IMG/VR virus record: IMGVR_UViG_3300042884_001120
Location: 62,001 to 126,000 of that record
DNA: 64,000 nucleotides
Direction: 5' to 3' (one strand)
Source: a virus
Every line of letters starts with the position of its first letter. Positions within the stretch are counted from its first letter, which is position 1. The notes beneath the pieces are model-generated. The model searched no databases. It was not told the origin of the DNA and worked only from the letters and a program-made list of their open reading frames with translations. Both the position numbers and the translations under genes were made by a program. Shown here piece after piece: positions 1-7,954 of the stretch.

Positions 1-1364
1 TGAATTAGGATGGACTTCCAAGTTTCCTCATCATTCTTATCCTTGGACTTGAGAAGATTCTTAAGATAAGGATTCTTGTAGGTGAATTTGCCTTTTGCCA
101 GATCCTTAACAAAGTAGTTAGATTCAAGAGGCTCAATACTTGGAGATACTTGACCAAGAATAAAGGAGCTTGAAGTAGTTGGGGCAACCGCAAGAGTTGT
201 TGTGTTTCTACGACCGTATCCCTTGAGAAGTTCTGGTTCACCAAATATTCCAGCAAGCTCGGAACTGGCTTTGTCCGCTCTCTCGCGAATTGTTTTCCAG
301 ATAGTTGAATTAAGAAGCTTTGCTTCCATTGATTCAAATCCGACCATCTTAGATTGAAGGAGGGAATGCCAACCAAGAACGCCAAGACCTAGTGCGCGAT
401 GATTAATTGCAAAGTTACGAGGTGCATCCATGAACTTGATTCCTTCTGTTTTATTGATGAATTCTGACATAACAGCATCCAAGAAATAGATCATGGTTTC
501 AATTGCATCAGTATCCTTCCACTCTTCCCAACGCTCAAGATTCATTGAGGAAAGGTCACAAACAAACGACTCTTCTTCGGAATCTGGTAACATAATTTCA
601 CTACAAAGATTTGAGTGACTAATATTTAGTTTTTTATCCTTGTAAACTTGTGGTGCCTGATTATTTACATTGTCAGTAAAAAAGATATAAGGATATCCAG
701 ATTCAAAACGTTTTTTTAGAACTAATCCCCAAATTCTACGCTTTTCCTTGTCTCCATCTACCATAGACTTCATCCATTCGTCAGAAACCGTTACACCAAT
801 AGAAAGATCTTGAATACTATTTCCTTCAGAACGAATCTTTAGAAATTCTTCAATATCAATATGGTCAACTGGAAGATAGGCCGCAAAGGATCCACGACGG
901 ACATTGCCCTGAGAAACTACATTCATCAGTTTGTCAAACATTTCCATAAAATGAACAGAACCAGTAGATTCTCCGCCAGATGAAATTGGTAGGCCTCTTC
1001 CACGAAGAGCGCCAAAATAAGCGGAAGTTCCGCCACCATTTTTTGTCATCATTCCTACTTCGGCAATCTTTTCTAAAATACCCTCCATTGTATCAGGAAC
1101 GTAAGAACCAAAACACGATATAGGGAGTCCGCGCTTGCGACCAAAGTTTGACCAAATAGGTGACGCAAGTGAATAAAATCCACGGTGCATGTAATTTTCA
1201 AATTTTTTAGCAAATCCTTTTTGACCGAGAATTTTTTCTGCTGATTTGGAAATATCAGAGATTCTCTGCTCTGGAGTCTCGCCTTCTAAAAGGTATCCTC
1301 TTTGTAGGAATTTTCTAGAATCTTTATTTAGCCAGTAAATATCGCCGTTAATTTCAATGCTCAT
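1..1364 (-). CDS. nrdA: Class I ribonucleotide reductase large (alpha) subunit, 3' end outside window
   Basis: Reduces ribonucleoside diphosphates to deoxyribonucleotides together with the NrdB radical subunit encoded just upstream. The frame is open from ATG at 1364 to the window edge (454 codons), beginning MSIEINGDIYWLNK. Family landmarks can be read directly: Cys84 in ISCFGSY and Cys269 in SFVCDLSSMNL (redox pair), the NLCSEI loop with Asn252, Cys254 (thiyl radical) and Glu256, then LGVLGWHSLLQ and LAVAPTTSSS. There is no N-terminal ATP-cone, so allosteric overall-activity control is probably absent, as in many phage enzymes. The C-terminal Cys pair that would be re-reduced by a glutaredoxin lies beyond the edge. 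Gene order is nrdB then nrdA with a gap of 26 bases. Confidence 0.95.
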   Translation of the reverse strand, partial: MSIEINGDIYWLNKDSRKFLQRGYLLEGETPEQRISDISKSAEKILGQKGFAKKFENYMHRGFYSLASPIWSNFGRKRGLPISCFGSYVPDTMEGILEKIAEVGMMTKNGGGTSAYFGALRGRGLPISSGGESTGSVHFMEMFDKLMNVVSQGNVRRGSFAAYLPVDHIDIEEFLKIRSEGNSIQDLSIGVTVSDEWMKSMVDGDKEKRRIWGLVLKKRFESGYPYIFFTDNVNNQAPQVYKDKKLNISHSNLCSEIMLPDSEEESFVCDLSSMNLERWEEWKDTDAIETMIYFLDAVMSEFINKTEGIKFMDAPRNFAINHRALGLGVLGWHSLLQSKMVGFESMEAKLLNSTIWKTIRERADKASSELAGIFGEPELLKGYGRRNTTTLAVAPTTSSSFILGQVSPSIEPLESNYFVKDLAKGKFTYKNPYLKNLLKSKDKNDEETWKSILI

Positions 1365-1390
1365 TTGTATATGATATACTTTTTTATCAA

Positions 1391-2362
1391 TTAAAACAAG
1401 TCATCTTCGTCAAAAGATTGATTTTTCTTTGAATACTCTACTGGTCTACTGTGAAAAAAATCAGTCATATTATTCCCCAAAAGCTCCTCTTCAAACCATT
1501 TGGTTTTTTTTATCAATTCCATGTCAACATCAAAGGCTTTTTTAAAACCAATTTGTAACAGAGATTCATTAATTCTATTTTTAATAAATTCCTTTAAAAT
1601 ATCTGCATTAAGCCCCTCTTCTTTAATTCCGTTTACCATCCAGTCCACAATTTTAGACTCTGACTCAAACGCCTGTAATGCTTCCTTGTTAATTTTTTCC
1701 TCTAATTCAGAGTCGAATAACTCTGGATATTCCTGACGAATAGTATTAATTAATTTAATACCAACTAGTGCATGAATATTTTCTTCATTGCGAGTATACT
1801 TTACTTGCTGATCGGTATCTTTTAGCACATTTTTGAAGCGCGCAAACCAGTTAATTACGTAAAACTGGGAAAATAGGGAGACATTTTCCACAAAAAGAGT
1901 AAAAAGAATTAAAGCATATAAATACTGTTTCTTACTATCCTTATAGAATCTATGGGTATATTTTCTTAGGTATTTTACACGGCCTTGTATCCACTCTAAT
2001 TTAAGGTTCTGTTCAAAGATCTCTTCCAGTCCCAATACGGAAATCAGCCTTTCGTATGCGTTATTATGAATAACCTCTACATTGGCCATTACATAACCAA
2101 GATCTTGAAGCGATGGGTGTGGGAGATTTTCCCCTAATTTTGCCCAAAAGGTCTTTACAGCTACTTCTATCTGCCCAATAGCCGATAGGGTGCGAATAAT
2201 AATTTCCCTCTCTTGGTCAGAGAGATTTACCTTAAATTGCTGTATATCTGATTTAAAGGAGAATTCTTTATCTGTCCAAAACCCGTTGTGCATTGACTCG
2301 ATAAAACTATCTACCCAAGGGTATAAGTTTGGTTTTCTGGAAATCTGTTCTTCAAATATCAT
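1391..2362 (-). CDS. nrdB: Class I ribonucleotide reductase small (beta) subunit
   Basis: Ferritin-like radical-generating subunit of class I RNR, 323 aa, a normal length for a compact NrdB. Candidate metal ligands follow the family spacing: Glu66, Glu96 and His99 in VEVIHNNAY, Glu159, and Glu194 with His197 in EENIHAL. Tyr103 sits four residues after His99, as the radical tyrosine does in the E. coli enzyme, so a tyrosyl-radical class Ia/b-type enzyme is likely. The acidic, aromatic C-terminus (DEDDLF) resembles the tail that docks onto NrdA. It directly precedes nrdA. No Shine-Dalgarno is seen; upstream is an AT-rich stretch with TTGTAA at 2388-2393 and TATAAT just before the ATG. Confidence 0.95.
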   Translation of the reverse strand: MIFEEQISRKPNLYPWVDSFIESMHNGFWTDKEFSFKSDIQQFKVNLSDQEREIIIRTLSAIGQIEVAVKTFWAKLGENLPHPSLQDLGYVMANVEVIHNNAYERLISVLGLEEIFEQNLKLEWIQGRVKYLRKYTHRFYKDSKKQYLYALILFTLFVENVSLFSQFYVINWFARFKNVLKDTDQQVKYTRNEENIHALVGIKLINTIRQEYPELFDSELEEKINKEALQAFESESKIVDWMVNGIKEEGLNADILKEFIKNRINESLLQIGFKKAFDVDMELIKKTKWFEEELLGNNMTDFFHSRPVEYSKKNQSFDEDDLF

Positions 2363-2467
2363 ATTATACTATAGTGTTGTAGTAATATTACAATATATTG
2401 GCTAGTATTGAAAATAAAAAATGAAAAACTTAAAATTTTGGGGTAAGATTTAAAAAATTTGATTGTA

Positions 2468-2785
2468 CTATTGCATCTTTCTGCGCTTTTTCCAATCTTT
2501 AGAGAATTCTTTCTTTACTGGGTCGTTTTTTTTACCACCCCTTCTTTCGCTCATTTCTTTAGACAAATCCATAATATCTCCCAATGTGCCACCTTTATCT
2601 GTTTTTTTAACAAAAGCTTTTGAGTCATGTGGATCTATTTTAGTGTCAAAGGCAAATAATGTTGGAAAATAAACACGATTCCATTCCGTGCCATTCTCAT
2701 CTATATAAAACTTTTTATCATTCATTCCAAATGATAATTCTATAGTTTGTCCAGTTTTGGGATGTTCAAAAACGTAATTTGCCAC
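2468..2785 (-). CDS. Small phage protein, FmdB-like fold without zinc cysteines (tentative)
   Basis: 105 aa. The N-terminal half (YVFEHPKTGQTIELSF, then a Trp/Tyr-containing strand) resembles the small FmdB-type zinc-ribbon proteins common in phages, but no Cys is present, so zinc binding is not expected. The C-terminal half is strongly basic (ERRGGKKND, KDWKKRRKMQ), which suggests nucleic-acid contact. It starts 4 bases downstream of the stop of the 57-aa gene at 2790-2963 and precedes nrdB. Function unknown; the family resemblance is from memory of pattern only. Confidence 0.6.
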   Translation of the reverse strand: MANYVFEHPKTGQTIELSFGMNDKKFYIDENGTEWNRVYFPTLFAFDTKIDPHDSKAFVKKTDKGGTLGDIMDLSKEMSERRGGKKNDPVKKEFSKDWKKRRKMQ

Positions 2786-2789
2786 AATT

Positions 2790-2963
2790 TTACTTTTCTT
2801 TTCTAATTATATACGCACGTTTGGAAGATCTTACCAGTTGACCATTTGGCATTCTAAAATAAGATGTCCCATCTTTAAACACTATCTGTTGTAAAGATTC
2901 TGATGCAGATTTTATTAATTCTATATCTTTATTATTTGAATTGTCAGTATTTTCAGTTGTCAT
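2790..2963 (-). CDS. 57-aa hypothetical protein
   Basis: Short ORF (MTTENTDNSN to YIIRKEK). Its ATG overlaps the TGA of the upstream glycosyltransferase gene in an ATGA junction, and the next gene starts 4 bases after its stop, so it fits the operon perfectly. The N-terminus is polar and acidic; the C-terminus is basic with a YFRMPNGQLVRSSKRAY strand pattern. No known domain recognised. Confidence 0.65.
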   Translation of the reverse strand: MTTENTDNSNNKDIELIKSASESLQQIVFKDGTSYFRMPNGQLVRSSKRAYIIRKEK

Positions 2964-4048
2964 AGCGATTTCATTATTTCTAGTATTGAATCTACCATTT
3001 TTTTATAGGTAAATTTATTTTGAAGTTCTAGACCATCGGTATTTACAGGGTTATTTCTAAACCTTTTCTCAACTTCTTCTAGTCCATTGATAAAGTCGTC
3101 TTCATTCCAGTCGAAGATATTCCCTTGATTAATATCCATGCCCTCTTTAAAGAACATGTTGTCATATACTGGGATTTTTCCAGATGGATTTATTAGAACT
3201 GTATTTTTATCTGTCATCCAGTCTTTATAGGCATGAGCATTTAAACCTACGCAGTGCTTGCCTAGGGCCACGCTCTGAAACTCTGGCAGTCCCCACCCTT
3301 CGCCGCCACTCATAGCAATTGCTATGTCATTATTATTAATAAATTTATTATAAGTTTCATTTGGGCCAATATATGGAATAAAATTTATATTCCAATATTT
3401 TTGTCCATTCAGTGCTTGCGTGATCAGCTGAGATTGCATGTTGGGGTCTAAAAACCTATTAAATATGTTGCAATTTAACATATACCCCTGTTTGTTGCCA
3501 TACTTTTTCACCCAAGAGGTTAGGATTTTCAAGTGACGTTTTCTGCTTGGCTCTAATTTTCCAAACATTCCAAATTGAATTATATCATTATTTTGTTCTT
3601 TTTCTGTTAAATTAAAATGGGTATCGTCAAAAGCTAATGGAATAAATTTAACATTTTCACACCCAGCCCAAAAAAATATATCTACAGAGTAATTACTGGA
3701 TAGTAAAACATTGGAATTATTTTTTACAATGTTTATTTCTGTCTCGGTTGGGGAATCTAGTTCGTAAAAACTAAGAAGAACTTGTTTGTCTGAAAAACTT
3801 TCTAAGCTACCAGATATGTGCCATAGTTTGAATACTGGAACATTTCTATTATGCTTTTTATTAGAAGAAAGAACACTTTTTTGTATCCACTCGAAAAAGT
3901 TAGAATCGTGTTTTTGAGTAGATAAGTCTATCTCTCCAATTGGAAATAGGCAGACTTCCATCCCACGAGAATATATTTCTCGCAGGATGGAAAGACTTAC
4001 TTGCCCTAGAGATGTCGAATTAAGAGGTAGGTGTAGGGCTATCTTCAC
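2960..4048 (-). CDS. GT4-type (GT-B fold) glycosyltransferase
   Basis: 362 aa if started at the GTG at 4048, four bases after the upstream stop; a longer reading from 4132 would overlap the upstream gene by 80 bases and adds a low-complexity N-terminus, so the GTG is preferred. The C-terminal domain shows the GT4 nucleotide-sugar signature: FGMFGKLEPSRKRH (phosphate-binding strand and loop), then SGGEGWGLPEFQSVALGK. In the usual E-x7-E motif the second acid is Gln here (EGWGLPEFQ), so activity should be checked. It probably transfers a sugar to a phage structural protein, DNA base or host surface glycan; the acceptor cannot be read from sequence. Confidence 0.8.
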   Translation of the reverse strand: MKIALHLPLNSTSLGQVSLSILREIYSRGMEVCLFPIGEIDLSTQKHDSNFFEWIQKSVLSSNKKHNRNVPVFKLWHISGSLESFSDKQVLLSFYELDSPTETEINIVKNNSNVLLSSNYSVDIFFWAGCENVKFIPLAFDDTHFNLTEKEQNNDIIQFGMFGKLEPSRKRHLKILTSWVKKYGNKQGYMLNCNIFNRFLDPNMQSQLITQALNGQKYWNINFIPYIGPNETYNKFINNNDIAIAMSGGEGWGLPEFQSVALGKHCVGLNAHAYKDWMTDKNTVLINPSGKIPVYDNMFFKEGMDINQGNIFDWNEDDFINGLEEVEKRFRNNPVNTDGLELQNKFTYKKMVDSILEIMKSL

Positions 4049-4052
4049 AAGA

Positions 4053-4325
4053 TTAGAAAGGAATCTCGTCTGACTTCTCTGGCTTAGCCTGCTTAACAGG
4101 TGCGGAGTTGCTTGTGCCGACTGGGTTATCAAAATAAACCCTATAATCAGGCTGGTTAGAACCCTCTGGCTTATTAGAGTTGCTAAAAATAAGCAACTTG
4201 ATTTCCTGACCGTCCTTGGTCTTTACGCTACCGTTTAGGTAGGTGGTACCACTCTTACTAACGCGCTTCCATAGTGCTCCAGCTTCTTCTAGCTTCGGCT
4301 TGTTTGATGTGTTTGTATTTTCCAT
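4053..4325 (-). CDS. Small DNA-metabolism protein with acidic DEIPF tail (DUF736-like, tentative)
   Basis: 90 aa. The core GALWKRVSKSGTTYLNGSV, then a beta strand with KLLIFSNSNK and PDYRVYF, resembles a small OB/beta-barrel family seen in phages and plasmids (DUF736-like). The C-terminus ends in SDEIPF, very like the protein-interaction tail of bacterial single-stranded DNA-binding protein (DDDIPF). It lies between the sigma-like gene and the glycosyltransferase in an early or middle operon. It could bind ssDNA or recruit SSB partners; neither is proven. Codon use is less AT-rich than its neighbours, which suggests high expression. Confidence 0.6.
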   Translation of the reverse strand: MENTNTSNKPKLEEAGALWKRVSKSGTTYLNGSVKTKDGQEIKLLIFSNSNKPEGSNQPDYRVYFDNPVGTSNSAPVKQAKPEKSDEIPF

Positions 4326-4352
4326 AACAATTCAAATTATAATATTAATGTT

Positions 4353-4937
4353 TCACGATGTCAATTTTTTTTTCGCTAGATCTATGAATTTGTTGTGCCA
4401 ATTCAGGGCTGTTTGAGGCGTAACGTTAAGAATCTTAGCAACTTCTGCATAATTCAAAATTTTATTTTTATTTGATAAATACCTGTAATAGATAGCATCT
4501 TTAATATTTTTATCTTCAATCTTGTCTAAAAGATCTATAATAGTATTGATAGCTTCTACTTTATTTGAATCTCTTGTTTCGCAGTTGTTCTTATTTAAGA
4601 GAAATTCAATTAAATCTTCTTCGGAGTTTACATATTTTGATATTTTATTTTTTAAGTTCAGACAGAAATATTTAACATTATTTGCCAACCATGTAGAAAA
4701 TTTAGATCCCATATCTGGCTTAAACGATAGAGCTGAAGAGTATATTATCCAATCTTTATTATCACTAAGCTCATTAAACTGGGCAGTAGACGCATTTAAG
4801 ATTTTTTTTCCAATTGAGAAGCATATGCCACTATGCCTAGATATAAGCTCAATTAGACTATCGTTACATGATTTTAACTTTATCTGTTTAACTAGATAAT
4901 TATCATCCACTATTTTTTTAGATTTTGTAGTTTTCAT
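4353..4937 (-). CDS. Sigma-70-like RNA polymerase factor
   Basis: 194 aa. Residues about 20-100 follow the sigma region 2 pattern: a helical core, then KDWIIYSSALSFKPDMGSKF and STWLANNVKYFCLN, matching the 'W..a...f....f.tWl...vk' layout of group 4 and phage sigma factors. Residues about 150-190 form a region-4-type helix-turn-helix (YAEVAKILNVTPQTALNWH). First gene of the minus operon that leads to nrdB/nrdA, transcribed from a TTGACT-N17-TATAAC promoter. Likely redirects host RNA polymerase to phage promoters; a candidate reader of the GTGTAA motif. The second sigma-like gene at 51988-52680 is the alternative. Confidence 0.7.
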   Translation of the reverse strand: MKTTKSKKIVDDNYLVKQIKLKSCNDSLIELISRHSGICFSIGKKILNASTAQFNELSDNKDWIIYSSALSFKPDMGSKFSTWLANNVKYFCLNLKNKISKYVNSEEDLIEFLLNKNNCETRDSNKVEAINTIIDLLDKIEDKNIKDAIYYRYLSNKNKILNYAEVAKILNVTPQTALNWHNKFIDLAKKKLTS

Positions 4938-4950
4938 TTAAACTAGATTA

Positions 4951-4979
4951 GTTATAAACCTTTTTATACTTAAAGTCAA
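4951..4979 (-). promoter_or_regulatory. Sigma70-type promoter for the sigma/RNR operon
   Basis: On the minus strand TTGACT (4979-4974), a 17-base spacer and TATAAC (4956-4951) precede the ATG at 4937. Predicted transcription start is about 4944, leaving a leader of only some seven bases without a Shine-Dalgarno sequence. Confidence 0.7.
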
Positions 4980-5019
4980 TTTAATTAGATTTTTTAAATA
5001 TTAAAAATAATAATAATTA

Positions 5020-5096
5020 TATTACGAACGGAGTGAGTAATAAACATTTACGAACAACGTGAGTAAATATTGTATGTGAGCTTGCGAACATGCAAT
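5020..5096. repeat. Three tandem hairpins with tandem G-A mismatches
   Basis: Three adjacent inverted repeats at 5020-5042, 5046-5068 and 5069-5096. Stems are TATTAC/GTAATA, ATTTAC/GTAAAT and a 9-bp stem ATTGTATGT/ACATGCAAT with one G-T pair. In each, the stem is followed by GA, a 2-bp helix (AC/GT, AC/GT, GC/GC), a 2-3 base loop, and GA again, so each apex can form tandem sheared G-A pairs. They fill the divergent gap between the sigma operon and the plus-strand operon. Confidence 0.65.
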
Positions 5097-5134
5097 CAAC
5101 GAATATATACCTATATATATATTTTTTTATACCT

Positions 5135-5533
5135 ATGTCAATATTAATTTTAATCTTACTCTGTATTTTATTTTCTTCTATATCGCATTTATGGTTTAAT
5201 ACTGACTTTTTTCCTTTCTACGTTAAGCTATTTAAACCGCTCTGTCCAAAGAAGATTTATTCTTGGTTACTGATACAAGAATATTTTAACCGGCCAGTTA
5301 ATGAGATGAACTACTCTTCTTATATAGAGTATTTATCTGAAAAGAAACAGTTTTCAAAAAATTTCACAATAGTCTTTCTATTGAAGATTTTTTCATGCCA
5401 GTTGTGTTTAGGCATGTGGCTTTCTATTTTTTCAGTACTGTTATCTGGATCTAGTTTACTTTTTATTGGTTTTGCCTTTGTTTTAATTAGGGCCATAGAT
5501 AGTGTGTTAAATTATTTTTTAAAAATTCACTAA
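5135..5533 (+). CDS. Integral membrane protein with CxxC (DUF1360-like, tentative)
   Basis: 132 aa from the ATG at 5135, where the hydrophobic segment MSILILILLCILFSSIS begins. The upstream ATG at 5090 lies inside the 3' arm of the third hairpin and is less likely. A second hydrophobic region follows FSCQLCLGMWLSIFSVLL, with a Cys-x2-Cys placed at the membrane edge, and the C-terminus has a third. The C-x-x-C-x-G-x-W arrangement recalls small phage and Bacillus membrane proteins of the DUF1360 type. First gene of the plus-strand operon; function unknown. Confidence 0.6.
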   Translation: MSILILILLCILFSSISHLWFNTDFFPFYVKLFKPLCPKKIYSWLLIQEYFNRPVNEMNYSSYIEYLSEKKQFSKNFTIVFLLKIFSCQLCLGMWLSIFSVLLSGSSLLFIGFAFVLIRAIDSVLNYFLKIH

Positions 5534-5552
5534 TTCCTATTATCATCTTTTA

Positions 5553-5996
5553 ATGAAAAGAATAGAGTTTTATAAACCACAGAAATCTGGAAATGGCACT
5601 TGTGCAACTTTTGAGAACGTAACTGCAATAGATGACCAGAAGAAAAATGGGTTTTATGTAAACCTATTAAAGCAGCACTCATGGAACGACTCTTCAAAGA
5701 CAGGGTCATTCAAGGAGAATGTAAATATCGCAGAAAAACATAAGAAAATAAAACTAAATGATTTAGAGCTTTGTAATATTCTATATGTTTTAGAGTCAAA
5801 TTCTGAAAAAAAATTCTCAACAGTACATAAAAATGTGGATAAGACCACCCCAATATTCTTCGAGCCATATATCAAAGATGGGGCTTTTATTGGTCACGTA
5901 TTAAAAATAGATGGAGTAGGAATAGCTTTTAATCTTGTAGAGTCAATCAAATTAAGAGAGTATATTAAAGCATCACTGCAAAATCTATATTCCTGA
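5553..5996 (+). CDS. Conserved phage protein, candidate ssDNA- or RNA-binding
   Basis: 147 aa. The pattern FYKPQKSGNGTCATF, FYVNLLKQHSWND.SKTGSFKEN, KIKLNDLELCNILYVL and a C-terminal amphipathic helix recurs in a small phage family that I associate with Whirly/PC4-like nucleic-acid binding, but I cannot confirm this without a search. It ends one base before the start of the large glycosyltransferase (stop 5994-5996, ATG 5998). No Shine-Dalgarno sequence. Confidence 0.5.
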   Translation: MKRIEFYKPQKSGNGTCATFENVTAIDDQKKNGFYVNLLKQHSWNDSSKTGSFKENVNIAEKHKKIKLNDLELCNILYVLESNSEKKFSTVHKNVDKTTPIFFEPYIKDGAFIGHVLKIDGVGIAFNLVESIKLREYIKASLQNLYS

Positions 5997-5997
5997 T

Positions 5998-7929
5998 ATG
6001 ACAAATAGAAAGAAGAGGGTTCTATTCCTTAGCGATTATGCCGGAGCGTTTACTGGATTCGGTAAAAATACTAAATTATTATTAAAGTATTTATACAAAA
6101 CCAAAAAATACGAAATATGTAATGCCGCACAGGGCTTACCAAAAGATGGCCCACATAATGATAGATTTCCTTGGAAAACAGTTGGAGTGCTCCCAAGCGA
6201 TCCGGCAAAAATTAATCAAATACAAAAAGATCCAAACCTAGGCAGGATGACTGCTTATGGTGACATGGAAATAGAAAATATAGTTAAAGAATTTAAACCA
6301 GACGTAATTTTTTCAGTAAATGATACTTGGGGATCGCATTTTGTGGTAGAGAAAAATTTCTTTAACACAATACCCACGGTATGCTGGAATACTTTTGATT
6401 CGCTCCCCCTACTTCCGGATACTGTAGAAAAAAGTAAAAAAATAAAGCATTATTGGACATGGAGTAACTTTGCTACAAAAGTATTTCATAAATACAATCA
6501 TTCACATGTAAAAAATCAATATCCTCTAGTTAATACAGATAACTTTTACAAGTTACCAGAAAGTAAAATAAAAGAAACTCTATTAAAGCATGGTCTACCA
6601 GAGGACTCATTTATTATTGGTTTTGTATTTAGGAATCAATTAAGAAAACTAATTAATACTCAAATTGAAGCTTACGCGCAATTTAAAAGACTTAATCCAG
6701 AGGTTAAAAATACATTTTTATACACCCATACTCACTATGGGGAAGGTTGGGACATACACAGACTATGTGAACAATACGGCGTAGATAAAAAAGAAATCTT
6801 GTGTACATATATTTGCAAAAGAACAAAAGAATATTTCATATTGCCATATACTGGACAAGACATTGAAAACCCCAAAACAAAAGAAAAAACACTAATAACA
6901 TCTAATTCCGGCTTTGGTATAACTGATGAACAGCTAAATGAAATATATAATATTTTTAGCTTTTACTCGCACCCAGCCACTTCCGGAGCTTGTGAGTTGC
7001 CATGTGTAGAAGCAGCGTTAACAGAAAAAATAATAGCTACTTGCGCTTACTCGTTTGGAGAAGATATCATAGAATTAAACAAGGGCTCAATAGGATACAA
7101 GTTTAGTTTTTATACTGAACATGGTACACAGTTTTTAAAATCCCAACCATCCGCTTCAAACATGTCACAAGTTTTCAAAAAAATATATGACATGAATAAA
7201 GACAAGAAGCGTGGTCTTGAAAAACTCTCAAGAGAGTGGGCGCTGGAAAATTACTCTATAGACGTTAATGGAGAAAAAATAGAAAATTTTATTGATAGCT
7301 TAAAAACACTAGAAGAAAAAGATTTTGACTTCGAAGGTTCGAAAACTAAATCAAATCCTCAAGCTCAAATTATTCATATTGAAGATAATAGGGAATGGAT
7401 AAAACAACTTTACTGCAAGATTCTAGGTAGGGAATCTATTGAAAATAATGACGAAGGCCTGATACATTGGGAAAAGCAATTATCAATTGGCGCACAAAGG
7501 AATGATATAGAAAAATACTTTAGAAATGTAGCCATTAACGAAGAAATTAAAAATAAACCCATTCAGTTATCTGATCTTTTCGATAAAGACGAAGGACTTA
7601 AAAGAGTTCTTCTAGTTCAACCAGAAAGCTTGGGAGATGTTTTCCTTGTTACAGCGCTATTCGAATCCTTGAGAAAAAGATACCCTCAAGATACTTATAA
7701 AATCTACATAGCAACAAAGCCAGAATATAGAGACATCATAGACGGCAACCCATTTATTGATAAGTGGATACCATACCATGAAATAATGGACTCGGCACTA
7801 GCAATGGAGGGCAGAGGAGAAGATAAGGGTTATTGTGATATTGTTTACCATCCATATTTTTCAACTCAAAGATTGTTAGATTATACACACAATGGTATTG
7901 ATAAAATTGATTTAGATATACATAATTAA
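5998..7929 (+). CDS. Two-domain glycosyltransferase: GT4-like plus N-terminal half of a GT9-like domain
   Basis: 643 aa. Residues 1 to about 430 form a GT-B glycosyltransferase: RVLFLSDYAGAFTGFGKN at the N-terminus, FIIGFVFRNQLRKL after the linker, and HPATSGACELPCVEAALTEK as the E-x7-E-type donor site. After a linker near residue 455, about residue 535 onward begins a second Rossmann domain: RVLLVQPESLGDVFLVTALF is the classic start of GT9 (ADP-heptose transferase-like) enzymes. This domain stops after its N-terminal half (LDYTHNGIDKIDLDIHN, stop TAA 7927-7929). Its missing C-terminal half is encoded in the next ORF in another frame. Likely role: glycosylation of a phage or host surface component. 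Confidence 0.75.
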   Translation: MTNRKKRVLFLSDYAGAFTGFGKNTKLLLKYLYKTKKYEICNAAQGLPKDGPHNDRFPWKTVGVLPSDPAKINQIQKDPNLGRMTAYGDMEIENIVKEFKPDVIFSVNDTWGSHFVVEKNFFNTIPTVCWNTFDSLPLLPDTVEKSKKIKHYWTWSNFATKVFHKYNHSHVKNQYPLVNTDNFYKLPESKIKETLLKHGLPEDSFIIGFVFRNQLRKLINTQIEAYAQFKRLNPEVKNTFLYTHTHYGEGWDIHRLCEQYGVDKKEILCTYICKRTKEYFILPYTGQDIENPKTKEKTLITSNSGFGITDEQLNEIYNIFSFYSHPATSGACELPCVEAALTEKIIATCAYSFGEDIIELNKGSIGYKFSFYTEHGTQFLKSQPSASNMSQVFKKIYDMNKDKKRGLEKLSREWALENYSIDVNGEKIENFIDSLKTLEEKDFDFEGSKTKSNPQAQIIHIEDNREWIKQLYCKILGRESIENNDEGLIHWEKQLSIGAQRNDIEKYFRNVAINEEIKNKPIQLSDLFDKDEGLKRVLLVQPESLGDVFLVTALFESLRKRYPQDTYKIYIATKPEYRDIIDGNPFIDKWIPYHEIMDSALAMEGRGEDKGYCDIVYHPYFSTQRLLDYTHNGIDKIDLDIHN

Positions 7930-7936
7930 TATCAAT
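7924..7936 (+). other. Interruption of a GT9-like gene; matched AAT codons flank stop
   Basis: The upstream frame ends CAT AAT TAA. An identical AAT (7934-7936) lies in the downstream frame, ten bases after the first, and reading on from it gives AAA AAT GGA GGA (KNGG) leading into HLLETYAL. A hop from AAT to AAT would fuse the two halves without other change. Alternatives are a ten-base insertion or a genuine split: GGAGGA stands eight bases before a TTG at 7955. Confidence 0.5.
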
Positions 7937-7954
7937 AAAAATGGAGGAATTATT

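Noticed and set aside
5-385. 126-aa minus-strand ORF at the left edge
   Set aside because: Lies in another frame within nrdA, whose frame is open and shows all family motifs.
4053-4325. Annotation as a standard SSB protein
   Set aside because: Only the DEIPF tail fits; the core lacks the usual SSB OB-fold length and aromatic pattern.
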